Of a stretch of 63,331 nucleotides of DNA, positions 27,188 to 35,882 are shown piece by piece. The DNA is from a virus, in IMG/VR virus record IMGVR_UViG_3300021964_000059, positions 1 through 63,331 of that record. One strand, given 5' to 3'. The translations under genes were made by a program, and so were the position numbers. Numbering within the stretch: position 1 is the stretch's first letter; every line of letters begins with the position of its first letter. The notes beneath the pieces were generated by a model. It ran no database searches. It saw only the letters and a program-made list of their open reading frames with translations, and was not told where the DNA came from.

Positions 27188-27627
27188 TATCTCACCCTCG
27201 TTAGTGATACATCTACTTGCACTTGTTCTTCAGTTGAAACCACTTGACAGGTAACTGTTACTCCAATAGAATTGTAATCTGGAGATGGTTCAACATTGAC
27301 TAACTTAACTCTTGCTCTTGGTTCATAGTTATTAATAACATTAGAGACTCTCTCTTGTATATCCAATTCATCAAACTCTTGATCAAGAGAAAATAAAAAA
27401 TCATTCAATCCTCCCCCATAATTAGGATCAAATGGTTTTTCGAATCTGTTAGTAAGAAGAAGATTCTTAATCGCCTGCCTTACAGCAGCACCTTCTGTTT
27501 TCTTATAGATGTCACCTGATGGCCGATTCTGAAAAGTCAGATCGATATCTTTATACGAAACAGACCTACTACTAATGAGAGGAACATTCGATAAGTTTCC
27601 ATCTTCTATTGAAAATCTTCTTGCCAT
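27187..27627 (-). CDS. 25: Baseplate wedge protein gp25
   Basis: A 146-aa protein with the gp25 / type VI secretion TssE signature: SGDIYKKTEGAAVRQAIKNL, NRFEKPFDPNYGG and then the ERVSNVINNYEPRARVKLV region. gp25 (132 aa in T4) anchors the sheath at the wedge. The operon order gp25-gp6 is as in T4-like phages. Start ATG at 27627; a late promoter lies 20 bases upstream. Confidence 0.9.
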   Translation of the reverse strand: MARRFSIEDGNLSNVPLISSRSVSYKDIDLTFQNRPSGDIYKKTEGAAVRQAIKNLLLTNRFEKPFDPNYGGGLNDFLFSLDQEFDELDIQERVSNVINNYEPRARVKLVNVEPSPDYNSIGVTVTCQVVSTEEQVQVDVSLTRVR

Positions 27628-27646
27628 TTTAGAATCTCTTTTCTTT

Positions 27647-27654
27647 TATTTATA
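27647..27654 (-). promoter_or_regulatory. Late promoter TATAAATA (minus strand)
   Basis: Exact TATAAATA on the minus strand, 20 bases upstream of the gp25 ATG at 27627, in the short gap after the FG-GAP protein's stop codon. It is consistent with separate late expression of the gp25-gp6 unit. Confidence 0.75.
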
Positions 27655-27661
27655 TTACAAA

Positions 27662-30283
27662 TTAAGCTGAATCAGGTACAACATAAATAAATGCTGTTCC
27701 TGAATTCACAGGTGCACCGTCCTTCGGGGCCCCGATAATAGCTCTATTGCCACTTATAGCAACTGAATGACCAAATTGATCACCAGCAGCTGGCTGTGGA
27801 TTAGAAATATTTATCGACTGTGACCAGATGCTATCAGATCTTGTAAAGATGTAAGCTGATCCAGCATCAGTCGCACTTGAATCTTCTAGGGGAGCCCCAA
27901 CAATAATCGTATCGCCTTCTAGGTCAATACTGTAGCCTACATATCCATTAGAAGATGCTGGAGACCGAGTTAATTTCGCCTGTTGGGACCACGTAGAATC
28001 TGATCTCGTAAATACATAAATTGCGCCTTCATTACTACCAGATGAATCATCTAAGGTAGCAGTAATAGCTATTGTATTACTGTTACTATCTACAGCAACA
28101 CTATAGCCAAACCTATCATTAACGCCAATATCACCAAGTGGGGCAGTTAGTTTCGCAGTCTGAGACCAACTATCGTTGTTCCTTGTAAATACGTAGGCGG
28201 CCCCAGCACTAAACACACCATTTGTCTGCTTTGAATGAGCACCTACAACAATAGTGTCCCCCGATATGTCAACAGAATTATTCTCTTGGCCAAGCAGATC
28301 TTGCCCCGATGCATCGGAAGCAACTAATTTTTGTTGTTCTGTCCAATTACTTTGTGATCCTGTAAATACATATACGGCTCCTTCGTTACCAGAACCGAGA
28401 TCATGAAATGGTGCACTCGCGACGATTGTATTCCCATCAATTGCAACAGCGCGACCGAATTGATCAGTCTGTGCAACATCTGATGCAGTGAAGGATGTAC
28501 GGTAATTCCAACTATCATACAATCTCGTATATACATTAACTTCTCCTGCTGTTAATATCGAAGGAGCTCCCCCTGTGCCGACCTTTGTTGCTAAGGGTGC
28601 ACTAGCAACAATGGTATCCCCATCTATATCGACTGACCAACCAAAATTGGTATTCGAAGCAGGGTTTTTACCCTTTTGAAGAATTTGTTGTGTTGACCAA
28701 GTACTTGAAGGTCCCACCGAGTCTTTAACAAAGTCGTAAAAATTTGATAATTGAATTGTACCAGATGTGGGTGGGGGGGATCCTTGATCTGCTGCCCCTG
28801 GAAATGTGAGTACATAAACAGCTCCGTAATTAGCTCCGATGGGCCCCGTCGGCTCATCGAGCCGGGATCCGATAATCGCTGTATTACCTGACATACCCAC
28901 ACTATAACCAAAATCTTCGGCCGAGTCCAAAATTGTAGGCCTAAAACTATCCTCTAATTCAACATTAGACCAATCTACTATTTGTGGACTACTAACAACG
29001 CTATCACTATAATATTCCGACAACGATATTGGATTAGTTCCTCCCTGGTAATCTTGCACTTCTGATAAACTGATTGAGGGAAATGACCAACCAAATCCCC
29101 AATTCAATGGCCCAAGATAAATTGTACCTGTTGGTCCTTCTATCGAATCTAGTGACCGTACTAAACTACCATCATAATTATAAAAGTTAACACCTTCATT
29201 GTTATTGACAACAGCAAATTGATTTTTGATTGGGGCAATAGCATTTCCAAATTTAACAACATGTATTCCAACACCATGATTGTATTCTGTAGCTGAATCC
29301 CCCTCTATTATTATTTCATTGGAACCATCAGAGTCGTAAATGTATATTCCACCAAAATCAGAATCATAACCTCTATAAGGTGATCCCACTATTAACTTAC
29401 CTACGTCATCCTGATAGTGTACGCTGATACCAAAGTAATTCCAATTACTATCATCACTTGGATTAATAGTATTCAAATGGGTCCCAGAGTCAGCAGTGTA
29501 GACATAAACACTTCCGGAAGTGAGTTCACTGAAAGACTTGACACCTCCAACATACACCTTATTATTGGAACTTATGGCAATCATCCTCGATAAACCATCT
29601 CCTGTTCCACTCTGTACTACGCCACCAAATCCAATTCCAGATCCAGCTGCAGCTGGTATAGAACATGTTCTAGTGTTAGTGAATCCAGAATCAAACAATC
29701 TAACTCTTCCTTGCCCCTCGACTGTATCAGTTTCCTGTGCAGCAATTATGCCGTGAGATATTTCAACATTTCTTCCGAGGAAGGTTCCAGGAACAAGGCC
29801 TCTATAAGTATAATCGTAGGAGGAATCAGCACTTGGATTAGATACAATACCTTCAATACTATACTGATAAAGTCTTCCATAATCATTAATGCTGCTGCCG
29901 GTTGCACTTACTATTAAGGTATCGCCCTCAATCGAAATAGCGCTCCCAAAGCCATCACCATTAGCATCGGCGACTTCTGTGATATGGGCGATGGGTTGTT
30001 GTCTCCGAGCTATGTACTCGAAAGTGGTTGCATCAAATACATGTATGAGTCCAGAGTTATTATAAACATCATTCCACAGCGGTTCAGATATAACAATATA
30101 TTCGTCATTGAAATCAATAGAACTTCCAAAATTAGCACCTGAACCATATACAGGAGAAATCAGCTGTCTAATTTGCTCACCTGTTTCATAATTTATAACA
30201 CTAACTATTCCTGCCCCATTGTTTCCATCAACAGCATCTTTTGGGTTATTCCCTATGAGGAAACGATATTTGGGTAAAGCCAT
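27662..30283 (-). CDS. FG-GAP repeat beta-propeller protein, 873 aa
   Basis: Carries many repeats of the form FGxSVAIDGNTIVASAPxxD followed by GAVYVFTxxxxxWxxQxKL, the FG-GAP / integrin-alpha-like repeat that builds a seven-bladed beta-propeller. I can make out at least eight units, densest from residue ~430 to the end; the N-terminal half has more diverged units (VFDATTFEYI, GVYIYDSDGSN). There is no signal peptide. The gene lies between the gp5 spike gene and gp25, so the product is probably a baseplate- or tail-tip-associated adhesin. The Ca-binding DxDxDG loops seen in some FG-GAP proteins are mostly absent. The start overlaps the stop upstream (TAATG). Confidence 0.75.
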   Translation of the reverse strand: MALPKYRFLIGNNPKDAVDGNNGAGIVSVINYETGEQIRQLISPVYGSGANFGSSIDFNDEYIVISEPLWNDVYNNSGLIHVFDATTFEYIARRQQPIAHITEVADANGDGFGSAISIEGDTLIVSATGSSINDYGRLYQYSIEGIVSNPSADSSYDYTYRGLVPGTFLGRNVEISHGIIAAQETDTVEGQGRVRLFDSGFTNTRTCSIPAAAGSGIGFGGVVQSGTGDGLSRMIAISSNNKVYVGGVKSFSELTSGSVYVYTADSGTHLNTINPSDDSNWNYFGISVHYQDDVGKLIVGSPYRGYDSDFGGIYIYDSDGSNEIIIEGDSATEYNHGVGIHVVKFGNAIAPIKNQFAVVNNNEGVNFYNYDGSLVRSLDSIEGPTGTIYLGPLNWGFGWSFPSISLSEVQDYQGGTNPISLSEYYSDSVVSSPQIVDWSNVELEDSFRPTILDSAEDFGYSVGMSGNTAIIGSRLDEPTGPIGANYGAVYVLTFPGAADQGSPPPTSGTIQLSNFYDFVKDSVGPSSTWSTQQILQKGKNPASNTNFGWSVDIDGDTIVASAPLATKVGTGGAPSILTAGEVNVYTRLYDSWNYRTSFTASDVAQTDQFGRAVAIDGNTIVASAPFHDLGSGNEGAVYVFTGSQSNWTEQQKLVASDASGQDLLGQENNSVDISGDTIVVGAHSKQTNGVFSAGAAYVFTRNNDSWSQTAKLTAPLGDIGVNDRFGYSVAVDSNSNTIAITATLDDSSGSNEGAIYVFTRSDSTWSQQAKLTRSPASSNGYVGYSIDLEGDTIIVGAPLEDSSATDAGSAYIFTRSDSIWSQSINISNPQPAAGDQFGHSVAISGNRAIIGAPKDGAPVNSGTAFIYVVPDSA

Positions 30284-30897
30284 TAGGGAGCTCCAAATGC
30301 CGTAACGTCGTCTGCAGAAACAATTTCACCCGTAGAACTAATCGAAGCTTTAACAACATCGTTGTAAGAGAATGAAAGCTTGTCACTAACAACGGATATT
30401 TTCCAATTTCCAATAGTTAATGCAGTCGCATCCCCAAAAGCATTACTAATTCTATCATCTGCAATTAGAACAACTTGAGCAGAGTCTGTTCCAACTACAC
30501 CTAGGGATGTAACATAATCGGCATCGATTAGGGATAATACATTAGACGAATCTAAAATATTAGGGGTGTTTAATAAGGAACTGTATCTAAAATCCTGTCT
30601 CGCCGCCACATAATCAGAGTCGATAACAACTTCTCCAACAGATAAATCAACAGCAACATACTTCGTACCATCAAATGACAAAACTTGGCCTGCGGTTGCA
30701 CTATCAACTGAGCTATCGACGTTTGCCAGCTGGCCAATATTTGCTCCAGCGACTCCATCAGAAAAGAATAAATTCCCACTGGCGTCGATAGTAATGACCT
30801 GATTATTTGTACCAGCTTCGGTCGGAAGGGTGTACAACGTATTCCCGTTGTCATCAATATAAATTACTGTACTTCCCGACTGTCTTAAATCTGCCAT
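30283..30897 (-). CDS. Short fibre-like virion protein, 204 aa
   Basis: A 204-aa protein with the fibre modules of this phage (YIDDNGNTLYTLPTEAG, GAVQ-type spacer, LNTPNILDSSNVLSLIDADY) and a C-terminal SVVSDKLSFSYNDVVKASIS beta-domain. The TPNILDSxNV unit is shared with the 720-aa fibre. It is placed between gp5 and the FG-GAP protein, with translational coupling on both sides, so it may link the propeller protein to the tail tip. Confidence 0.6.
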   Translation of the reverse strand: MADLRQSGSTVIYIDDNGNTLYTLPTEAGTNNQVITIDASGNLFFSDGVAGANIGQLANVDSSVDSATAGQVLSFDGTKYVAVDLSVGEVVIDSDYVAARQDFRYSSLLNTPNILDSSNVLSLIDADYVTSLGVVGTDSAQVVLIADDRISNAFGDATALTIGNWKISVVSDKLSFSYNDVVKASISSTGEIVSADDVTAFGAP

Positions 30898-30899
30898 CT

Positions 30900-31691
30900 C
30901 TACACCTTATTCGGTTTTTGTGTCGTGCCAACCGTAGCTGCCAAGCCTGGACCATCTATATGCTGATGAGTATGGTTAACAAGCGACACACCATCCACCA
31001 CGACATCTCCACTGGTACCCGTAACATTCACTGTATCACTTGTTACTGTTGAAGTGGTAGAAGTTACTGTCACATCAGTCGCTTCAACGTTGACATTAGT
31101 TGCCTTTATGTTAGCATTTGTTCCGGCATCAATGTATGTGTTTGTTGTTTTAATGACCAACGATCCGTCTGGATGAAATTCAATAAACGATCCTGATTTA
31201 TGACGTATGTGAATTCTCTCGCCCTCTGGGGTGTCATCAATTTCAATAACATGGCCAGAAGTCGTTTGTGTTACCTTATTGTGAGGATATTCCGCAGCAT
31301 ATGGATCGCTAGGTGCTCCTGTTACGGTAACAGTTTTATCAAGGGATGATTCACCTCTAATTAATGGATTGACGTCTCCTTCCTTTGGCATCGAACCAAC
31401 AACCAATGGGAGCTGAGAGTGGGTCCCATCAAGAAAGATACCAAAGACATTCGAACCAACTTGAACACCAAGATTGTTTCCGAGACCATCTGTTCCACCT
31501 TCTGTAATTGGAGCAACAACCTGAGCCCAAGGTAAATCACTGTCGGGAATGTCAATTGTATTTTCACTATGAACACCAAAGATCCTGACCTTTATTCGCC
31601 CAAGATAAAGAGGGTCGGTGATACTAACAACGCGTCCAATGAACCACCTTGTTTGATCTCCATAAAAGTCAATGTACGGTTTTGGTATCAT
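30900..31691 (-). CDS. 5: Baseplate spike gp5, without lysozyme domain
   Basis: N-terminal OB-fold (residues ~10-110: FIGRVVSITDPLYLGRIKVR, then LPWAQVVAPITEGG) followed by a GDVNPLIRGE linker. The C-terminal Val/Thr-rich repeats (NVNVEATDVTVTSTTSTV) form the triple-stranded beta-helix needle, as in T4 gp5 and VgrG/gpV spikes. The tip has NHTHQHIDG, a histidine cluster like the metal-binding tips of gpV-type spikes. At 263 aa it lacks the lysozyme domain found in T4 gp5 (575 aa); I associate this with marine T4-like phages, and peptidoglycan cutting must then come from elsewhere. ATGA overlap with the hub gene upstream. Confidence 0.85.
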   Translation of the reverse strand: MIPKPYIDFYGDQTRWFIGRVVSITDPLYLGRIKVRIFGVHSENTIDIPDSDLPWAQVVAPITEGGTDGLGNNLGVQVGSNVFGIFLDGTHSQLPLVVGSMPKEGDVNPLIRGESSLDKTVTVTGAPSDPYAAEYPHNKVTQTTSGHVIEIDDTPEGERIHIRHKSGSFIEFHPDGSLVIKTTNTYIDAGTNANIKATNVNVEATDVTVTSTTSTVTSDTVNVTGTSGDVVVDGVSLVNHTHQHIDGPGLAATVGTTQKPNKV

Positions 31692-33037
31692 ACAATATCC
31701 GTATAGTTCGCAAGTTTAGATCCAGTCATCTTTACATAATGTTTAAAAGTATCTGTATCCTTTTTGAATGTATGGTGTGTAGCAAATATCAAATAGTCAC
31801 CAGACTTTTTCTGATCCAGTAATTGATCAGCAAGAGTAGGATCAGGATTTGGGAATGTAAAATGAATTCTCAGATTGTTCCCAACAGTGGAGTGTTCCTC
31901 CCCACCAATAAAATCTAGACCCTTTACAGCAAATGTGATTGGAGCATTGGCGAGAAGCTCTTTCATTGCCTGACTTGTTACATTGTTTTTATAGTCAGAT
32001 AACAACTCACTTTCTTTGTAACTATTAAAAGACGTTTGATCGACATACGCAGAGCTTCCGCCTATCCGTGTAATCTTTCTACTACTAAGTTGATTATATG
32101 GCTTCTCATTTAACTTATATCTTGGACCATACATGATGTTGTTTTGATTTCTTGGTAGTACACTGTTCTTAACAAGAGGGTCTAATAGATCTTTAGTCAC
32201 ATCAAATTGAAATGTGTTTCTTCTATTCTTGACAGTATCAATGTATTCATATTGAGCCCCGATCAATCCCCTTTGAATATATCTGTAGAGATTATTAATT
32301 TCATTTTGATCAAAACCAAGAAGGATTCTTCGCTTGGCTGTTTCATCATCTGAAAAAAATGGTGTACTCGAATATCGATAAGGTACATCTGGGTTGATTA
32401 CTGGTGTATTAATAAGTGTTCCTAAATCAACATACTTCAGAGTGTCTGTTATCAATGTTGAAAATAAATAAAACGGATACCCATTAATGGTTGTTGCTCT
32501 ATCACGAATCCACATCATAGCTTCGATTGGGCTGAGGTTAGGAACAATCAGTTTTACACTTTGAGTATCAACACCAAATTTAGTAATATCTTTGTTCAAG
32601 AAATTTGATGCTATTTTTTCAATGATTGTCCCGCATTTGCCATTGTACGACTTATTTAAATTTTGAAGATTGGATTCAAACCCAATGTCCTCAATCAGAT
32701 TAAAAATATGACCTTCCGATATCTCATTGACCTTTGATGTGGAAAGAATCTCGCTAATGTAAAATGTTTTACTAAAAGGTTTTGCATCTTTACTGCTACA
32801 GGTAATTTTGATGAATATTGTCTCACCGCCGATCACATCAGCATTGGTGAGAAATCCTGAATCATCCACCAGCATAATCCTTCCTGTGAGGTATGGAAAA
32901 TTCAGGTCTTCAAAAATCTCAAGATCCGTTACATTATTTTTCAATTCAATGGAACGATCTAAAAATGGCGATGTGAACAATACCGTATCAAATACAAAAT
33001 CAGAGATCGTCTCTGGTGCACCCGTAAAACTACTCAA
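31688..33037 (-). CDS. Baseplate hub protein, gp27-like, 449 aa
   Basis: Located directly upstream of the gp5 spike and downstream of gp53, as expected for a hub protein. The N-terminus (DFVFDTVLFTSPFLDRSIEL) and the domain around YLTGRIMLVDDSGFLTNADV fit the tail-tube-like domains of gp27/gpD hubs that trimerise and bind gp5. Length (449 aa) is a little over T4 gp27 (391 aa). The C-terminus carries GEEHSTVGNNLRIHFTFPNP and SGDYLIFATHHTFKKDTDTF, the gpD-like tube end. Naming as gp27 relies on structure and synteny rather than clear sequence identity. Confidence 0.7.
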   Translation of the reverse strand: MSSFTGAPETISDFVFDTVLFTSPFLDRSIELKNNVTDLEIFEDLNFPYLTGRIMLVDDSGFLTNADVIGGETIFIKITCSSKDAKPFSKTFYISEILSTSKVNEISEGHIFNLIEDIGFESNLQNLNKSYNGKCGTIIEKIASNFLNKDITKFGVDTQSVKLIVPNLSPIEAMMWIRDRATTINGYPFYLFSTLITDTLKYVDLGTLINTPVINPDVPYRYSSTPFFSDDETAKRRILLGFDQNEINNLYRYIQRGLIGAQYEYIDTVKNRRNTFQFDVTKDLLDPLVKNSVLPRNQNNIMYGPRYKLNEKPYNQLSSRKITRIGGSSAYVDQTSFNSYKESELLSDYKNNVTSQAMKELLANAPITFAVKGLDFIGGEEHSTVGNNLRIHFTFPNPDPTLADQLLDQKKSGDYLIFATHHTFKKDTDTFKHYVKMTGSKLANYTDIV

Positions 33038-33762
33038 CTTCCAACCGCCTCTCTAAAGGATGCAACGACCGTAGGCATAGCTGAAGGTTTGATAATTCGA
33101 ATCTGTTTTAGATCATCATTTTGAGTAAACATCCTATCAAGATAAGTTATCTCAGTAAGCAAAGCCCCGGGTCCAACTTCAGGATCAATATCAATAGTTT
33201 CTCCCGATGCATTTTCATAGTGATGGGCAGATAGGTATTCGAGACCGGTGCTAACTAGTACGATCGATTCCAACTCTTCATCTGAATTTGTGGATGTAAT
33301 CGTTTCACCCGCAGTAAACTGATTCGTCAGCTGACCGACGACAAGCTGACCAAGGTCTAGGTGTCTGTGATTGATAACAGCTGTTGCACCAGACGTAGAC
33401 CCTTGAATTGTCTGACCAACCTTAAACTTATCAGTTAGCCTTGTCCTTGTTGTGAGTGTGGTTAAACTGTAATCCTTTTGAGCTTTTGCAATTAACTCCT
33501 GATTGGTCACAGGCCATCCACGACCTCTAATTTTGTCGTTTATCAAATAAAATGTCCAATGCAATGTTGGGGTATCATATAAGAAGTAAGACAGACGATC
33601 AGGTCTTTGTCCTTCTTCAATATAATAATCCTGGTAAAAGGCAACATTGTTTTTGATTTCATCAAAGATGCTAGAATATACTGAGATGTTTTGAAAGACA
33701 TCAGGTGTAGTTTCATCCCCAAAGAAATATTCTACATATGGAAAATATCTAAAATAACTCAT
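33034..33762 (-). CDS. 53: Baseplate wedge protein gp53
   Basis: N-terminal SYFRYFPYVEYFFGDETTPD, then VAFYQDYYIEEGQRPDRLSY and TPTLHWTFYLIND, match the gp53 family (phage baseplate wedge, LysM-containing in T4), where the W/Y-rich 'Y..D..P...W.....N' motif is conserved. Length 242 aa compares with 196 aa in T4. gp53 is a wedge protein that joins adjacent wedges. It overlaps gp48 upstream and the hub gene downstream. Confidence 0.8.
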   Translation of the reverse strand: MSYFRYFPYVEYFFGDETTPDVFQNISVYSSIFDEIKNNVAFYQDYYIEEGQRPDRLSYFLYDTPTLHWTFYLINDKIRGRGWPVTNQELIAKAQKDYSLTTLTTRTRLTDKFKVGQTIQGSTSGATAVINHRHLDLGQLVVGQLTNQFTAGETITSTNSDEELESIVLVSTGLEYLSAHHYENASGETIDIDPEVGPGALLTEITYLDRMFTQNDDLKQIRIIKPSAMPTVVASFREAVGS

Positions 33763-34763
33763 TAGAATGACCCGGATTGTTGCTGTGCTTGTTCATTGGT
33801 TGCAAACCCCAGTGTCTTCTCAATATCACTTCTGGCCAATGGTCTGTGTTCCATAAAGTTCAAGGTTAGATCAGTTTCAATTGGCTCACCGTCATAATGG
33901 TAGACACCAGCTGTAGGATTGGTTGTTACTGTAATAGAGTTTAGGAAGCAGTCCAATAATTTACTACCGATTGGAACATATCTCAAATTACCGTCCTCAA
34001 ATACTCGGGAGAACAATTTAATCCTAAACATGTCTGGATACTTATACGCAATTGGAATAGCTCCACCAATAGGTAGTTCCTCTGGATATGCATGGAATCT
34101 AAAATAATTAATTATCTGTTTGACAACTACAGCCTCATCCCGAGACCTTGGGATAAATTTAAATTGAAAAGTAAATTGTCTTATACCAACGTTGGAAAAT
34201 GTTGTTCTCAAATTAGGGTGAATACTAGCCTGAGCAATCAGTCCCACAGCATCTCTCACACCCTGAGGAATAGGAGCAAAAGAAGCTGCCCTTACAGCTG
34301 CGGCCTGAGTCAGAGCCTGACCACCAAAAGCTTTTAAAACATCATCCACCCCTTTAATAAATCCTTCTTTCATCGCAGTTGATGCTGCTTGAGCAACTGA
34401 TCCACCTTGCTGCATTGTATTGAGAAAACCAGCTCCCGCAATACCCAATGAGGCTGCGTTATTATAACTAAACACATCTGTAACCGTATGCGCCTGAGGA
34501 ACATACAGATCGACCTTTTTTCCAGTTGCATCAACTTGATAGCCCGAGGCCTTGAGAGACTTAGTTTCTGGAGGATCTACTCGATTTCCAGTGGCATCAA
34601 TATCCTGATCCCCTTCTCTTTTCCATTTCAATAAGGATTTGAAGTCACCCCGAATTGTGGGAGGATTAGTTTTGATGATCTCAAATTGGATCTTTGCATT
34701 GTACCTGTCTCTGTCGTCAATCGGATACTCATATCGACCAGGCTTATAATCTTCAACGGCCAT
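33762..34763 (-). CDS. 48: Baseplate tail-tube cap protein gp48
   Basis: A 333-aa protein with YEYPIDDRDRYNAKIQFEII near the N-terminus, an Ala-rich middle (GIAGAGFLNTMQQGGSVAQA) and the C-terminal region FQFKFIPRSRDEAVVVKQII followed by YFRFHAYPEEL, which I associate with gp48, the protein capping the baseplate and starting the tube. It is the first gene of the gp48-gp53-hub-gp5 operon and follows a late promoter 34 bases upstream. Confidence 0.8.
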   Translation of the reverse strand: MAVEDYKPGRYEYPIDDRDRYNAKIQFEIIKTNPPTIRGDFKSLLKWKREGDQDIDATGNRVDPPETKSLKASGYQVDATGKKVDLYVPQAHTVTDVFSYNNAASLGIAGAGFLNTMQQGGSVAQAASTAMKEGFIKGVDDVLKAFGGQALTQAAAVRAASFAPIPQGVRDAVGLIAQASIHPNLRTTFSNVGIRQFTFQFKFIPRSRDEAVVVKQIINYFRFHAYPEELPIGGAIPIAYKYPDMFRIKLFSRVFEDGNLRYVPIGSKLLDCFLNSITVTTNPTAGVYHYDGEPIETDLTLNFMEHRPLARSDIEKTLGFATNEQAQQQSGSF

Positions 34764-34773
34764 GTAGAAAACC

Positions 34774-34781
34774 TATAGATA
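34774..34781 (+). promoter_or_regulatory. Candidate late promoter TATAGATA (plus strand)
   Basis: TATAGATA differs from the T4 late box by one base and lies 30 bases upstream of the gp4 start at 34812, similar spacing to the minus-strand late promoters here. It sits in the divergent spacer shared with gp48. Confidence 0.4.
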
Positions 34782-34796
34782 GAATTAGTTTAGTTT

Positions 34797-34804
34797 TATT
34801 TATA
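34797..34804 (-). promoter_or_regulatory. Late promoter TATAAATA (minus strand)
   Basis: Exact TATAAATA on the minus strand, 34 bases upstream of the gp48 ATG at 34763. It lies only eight bases before the divergent gp4 start. Confidence 0.75.
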
Positions 34805-34811
34805 ATCAAAT

Positions 34812-35315
34812 ATGGCATATTCAGGTAAATACCAAGTTATCAATCGAGACAAGTATAAAGGCGATCCTGATAAGATCGTCTACAGATCCCTGTGGGAAAA
34901 ATATTGTTTCATCTGGTGTGACACGAATCCAAAGGTCAAGGCTTGGAGCTCTGAAGAAATCATCATCCCATACTATTATGATGTAGACAAAAAATACCAT
35001 CGGTATTTTCCTGATTTAAAAATTGTGACAGAAGAGAAAACACTTCTTATTGAAATCAAGCCAGACAAAGAAACCAAACCTCCAACAGGAGAGAGACGGA
35101 CGAAAAGATACATCAATGAAGGTTTGACATATATTAAGAATATGAACAAGTGGGAAGCTGCCGAAGAATTTTGCAACGATCGCAATTGGGAGTTTCAGAT
35201 CTGGACTGAAGATACGTTGATTGAGATGGGATTGCTTCCTAAGAAAATGCCTGGTAAAATTAAAAAGCCTCTAAAAAGAATGCAGCCATACCGTAAGAAA
35301 AAATCTAAAAAATAA
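34812..35315 (+). CDS. 4: Head completion protein gp4
   Basis: A 167-aa protein. The sequence YRSLWEKYCFIWCDTNPKVK, then a PYYYDVDKKYHRYFPDL strand and LLIEIKPDKE, is the T4 gp4 (head completion, sometimes called gp50) signature with a nuclease-like PD...ExK arrangement (Asp in RYFPDL, then Glu and Lys in LIEIKP). T4 gp4 is 150 aa. It acts at the portal/neck to finish filled heads. The C-terminus is Lys/Arg-rich, fitting DNA contact. It is divergent from gp48. Confidence 0.85.
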   Translation: MAYSGKYQVINRDKYKGDPDKIVYRSLWEKYCFIWCDTNPKVKAWSSEEIIIPYYYDVDKKYHRYFPDLKIVTEEKTLLIEIKPDKETKPPTGERRTKRYINEGLTYIKNMNKWEAAEEFCNDRNWEFQIWTEDTLIEMGLLPKKMPGKIKKPLKRMQPYRKKKSKK

Positions 35316-35316
35316 C

Positions 35317-35324
35317 TATAAATA
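35317..35324 (+). promoter_or_regulatory. Late promoter TATAAATA placed for a leaderless mRNA (plus strand)
   Basis: Exact TATAAATA only five bases before the ATG at 35330. If the box spans -13 to -6 as in T4 late promoters, transcription would begin at the A of that ATG, giving a leaderless message. It may also serve the downstream tail genes. Confidence 0.6.
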
Positions 35325-35329
35325 CTTTC

Positions 35330-35881
35330 ATGAGCAACCTATTTCAAAAGCTAGAAATCGAGGCATTCCGAGCTGGTATTCAGCCTCGTACAAAAGAATC
35401 TATGGATTGGTTTCGAAGGAAAGCAACTCAGCTAGGCCGCGTCGGTAAATCTGTTATGAATGATGAGGCTGTTAAGCTCCAAAGCAGCATGAGGGATCCA
35501 GTTGGAAATATGTACATGTTCTTCTATGATCCCAAACATAAGAAGACATTGCCATACTATGATAAATTTCCCTTGATCCTTATGATTGGTCCAGCTGACG
35601 GAGGATTCTATGGATTGAATCTTCATTATCTTCCTCCCGTGCTCAGGGCAAAGGTTCTAGATGCTGTATTGGCGGAAGATAATAAAGGGGTTGCTGTCAA
35701 AAGAATTCCTAAGAAGTATATTCAACCAATGATTAAGCATTATCTTAACAGTCATGTAAAAAGTAGATTTGCCTTGGTTGATAAACCTGAATGGGAAATT
35801 GCAACATTTTTACCAACTGCACAGTTTGAGAAACTAACAGCGTCTCAGGTGTACACTAGATCGAAGAGAATGATAAAGTAA
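35330..35881 (+). CDS. Putative DNA end protector gp2-like protein, 183 aa
   Basis: The central motif LPYYDKFPLILMIGPADGGF is followed by YGLNLHYLPPVLRAKVLDAV, a conserved block I associate with gp2-type DNA end protectors; T4 gp2 is larger (274 aa). The adjacency to gp4 repeats the T4 neighbourhood. T4 gp2 binds packaged DNA ends and protects them from RecBCD. No Shine-Dalgarno site precedes the ATG. Assignment rests on synteny and partial memory of the motif, so it could be another head or neck protein. Confidence 0.5.
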   Translation: MSNLFQKLEIEAFRAGIQPRTKESMDWFRRKATQLGRVGKSVMNDEAVKLQSSMRDPVGNMYMFFYDPKHKKTLPYYDKFPLILMIGPADGGFYGLNLHYLPPVLRAKVLDAVLAEDNKGVAVKRIPKKYIQPMIKHYLNSHVKSRFALVDKPEWEIATFLPTAQFEKLTASQVYTRSKRMIK

Positions 35882-35882
35882 T

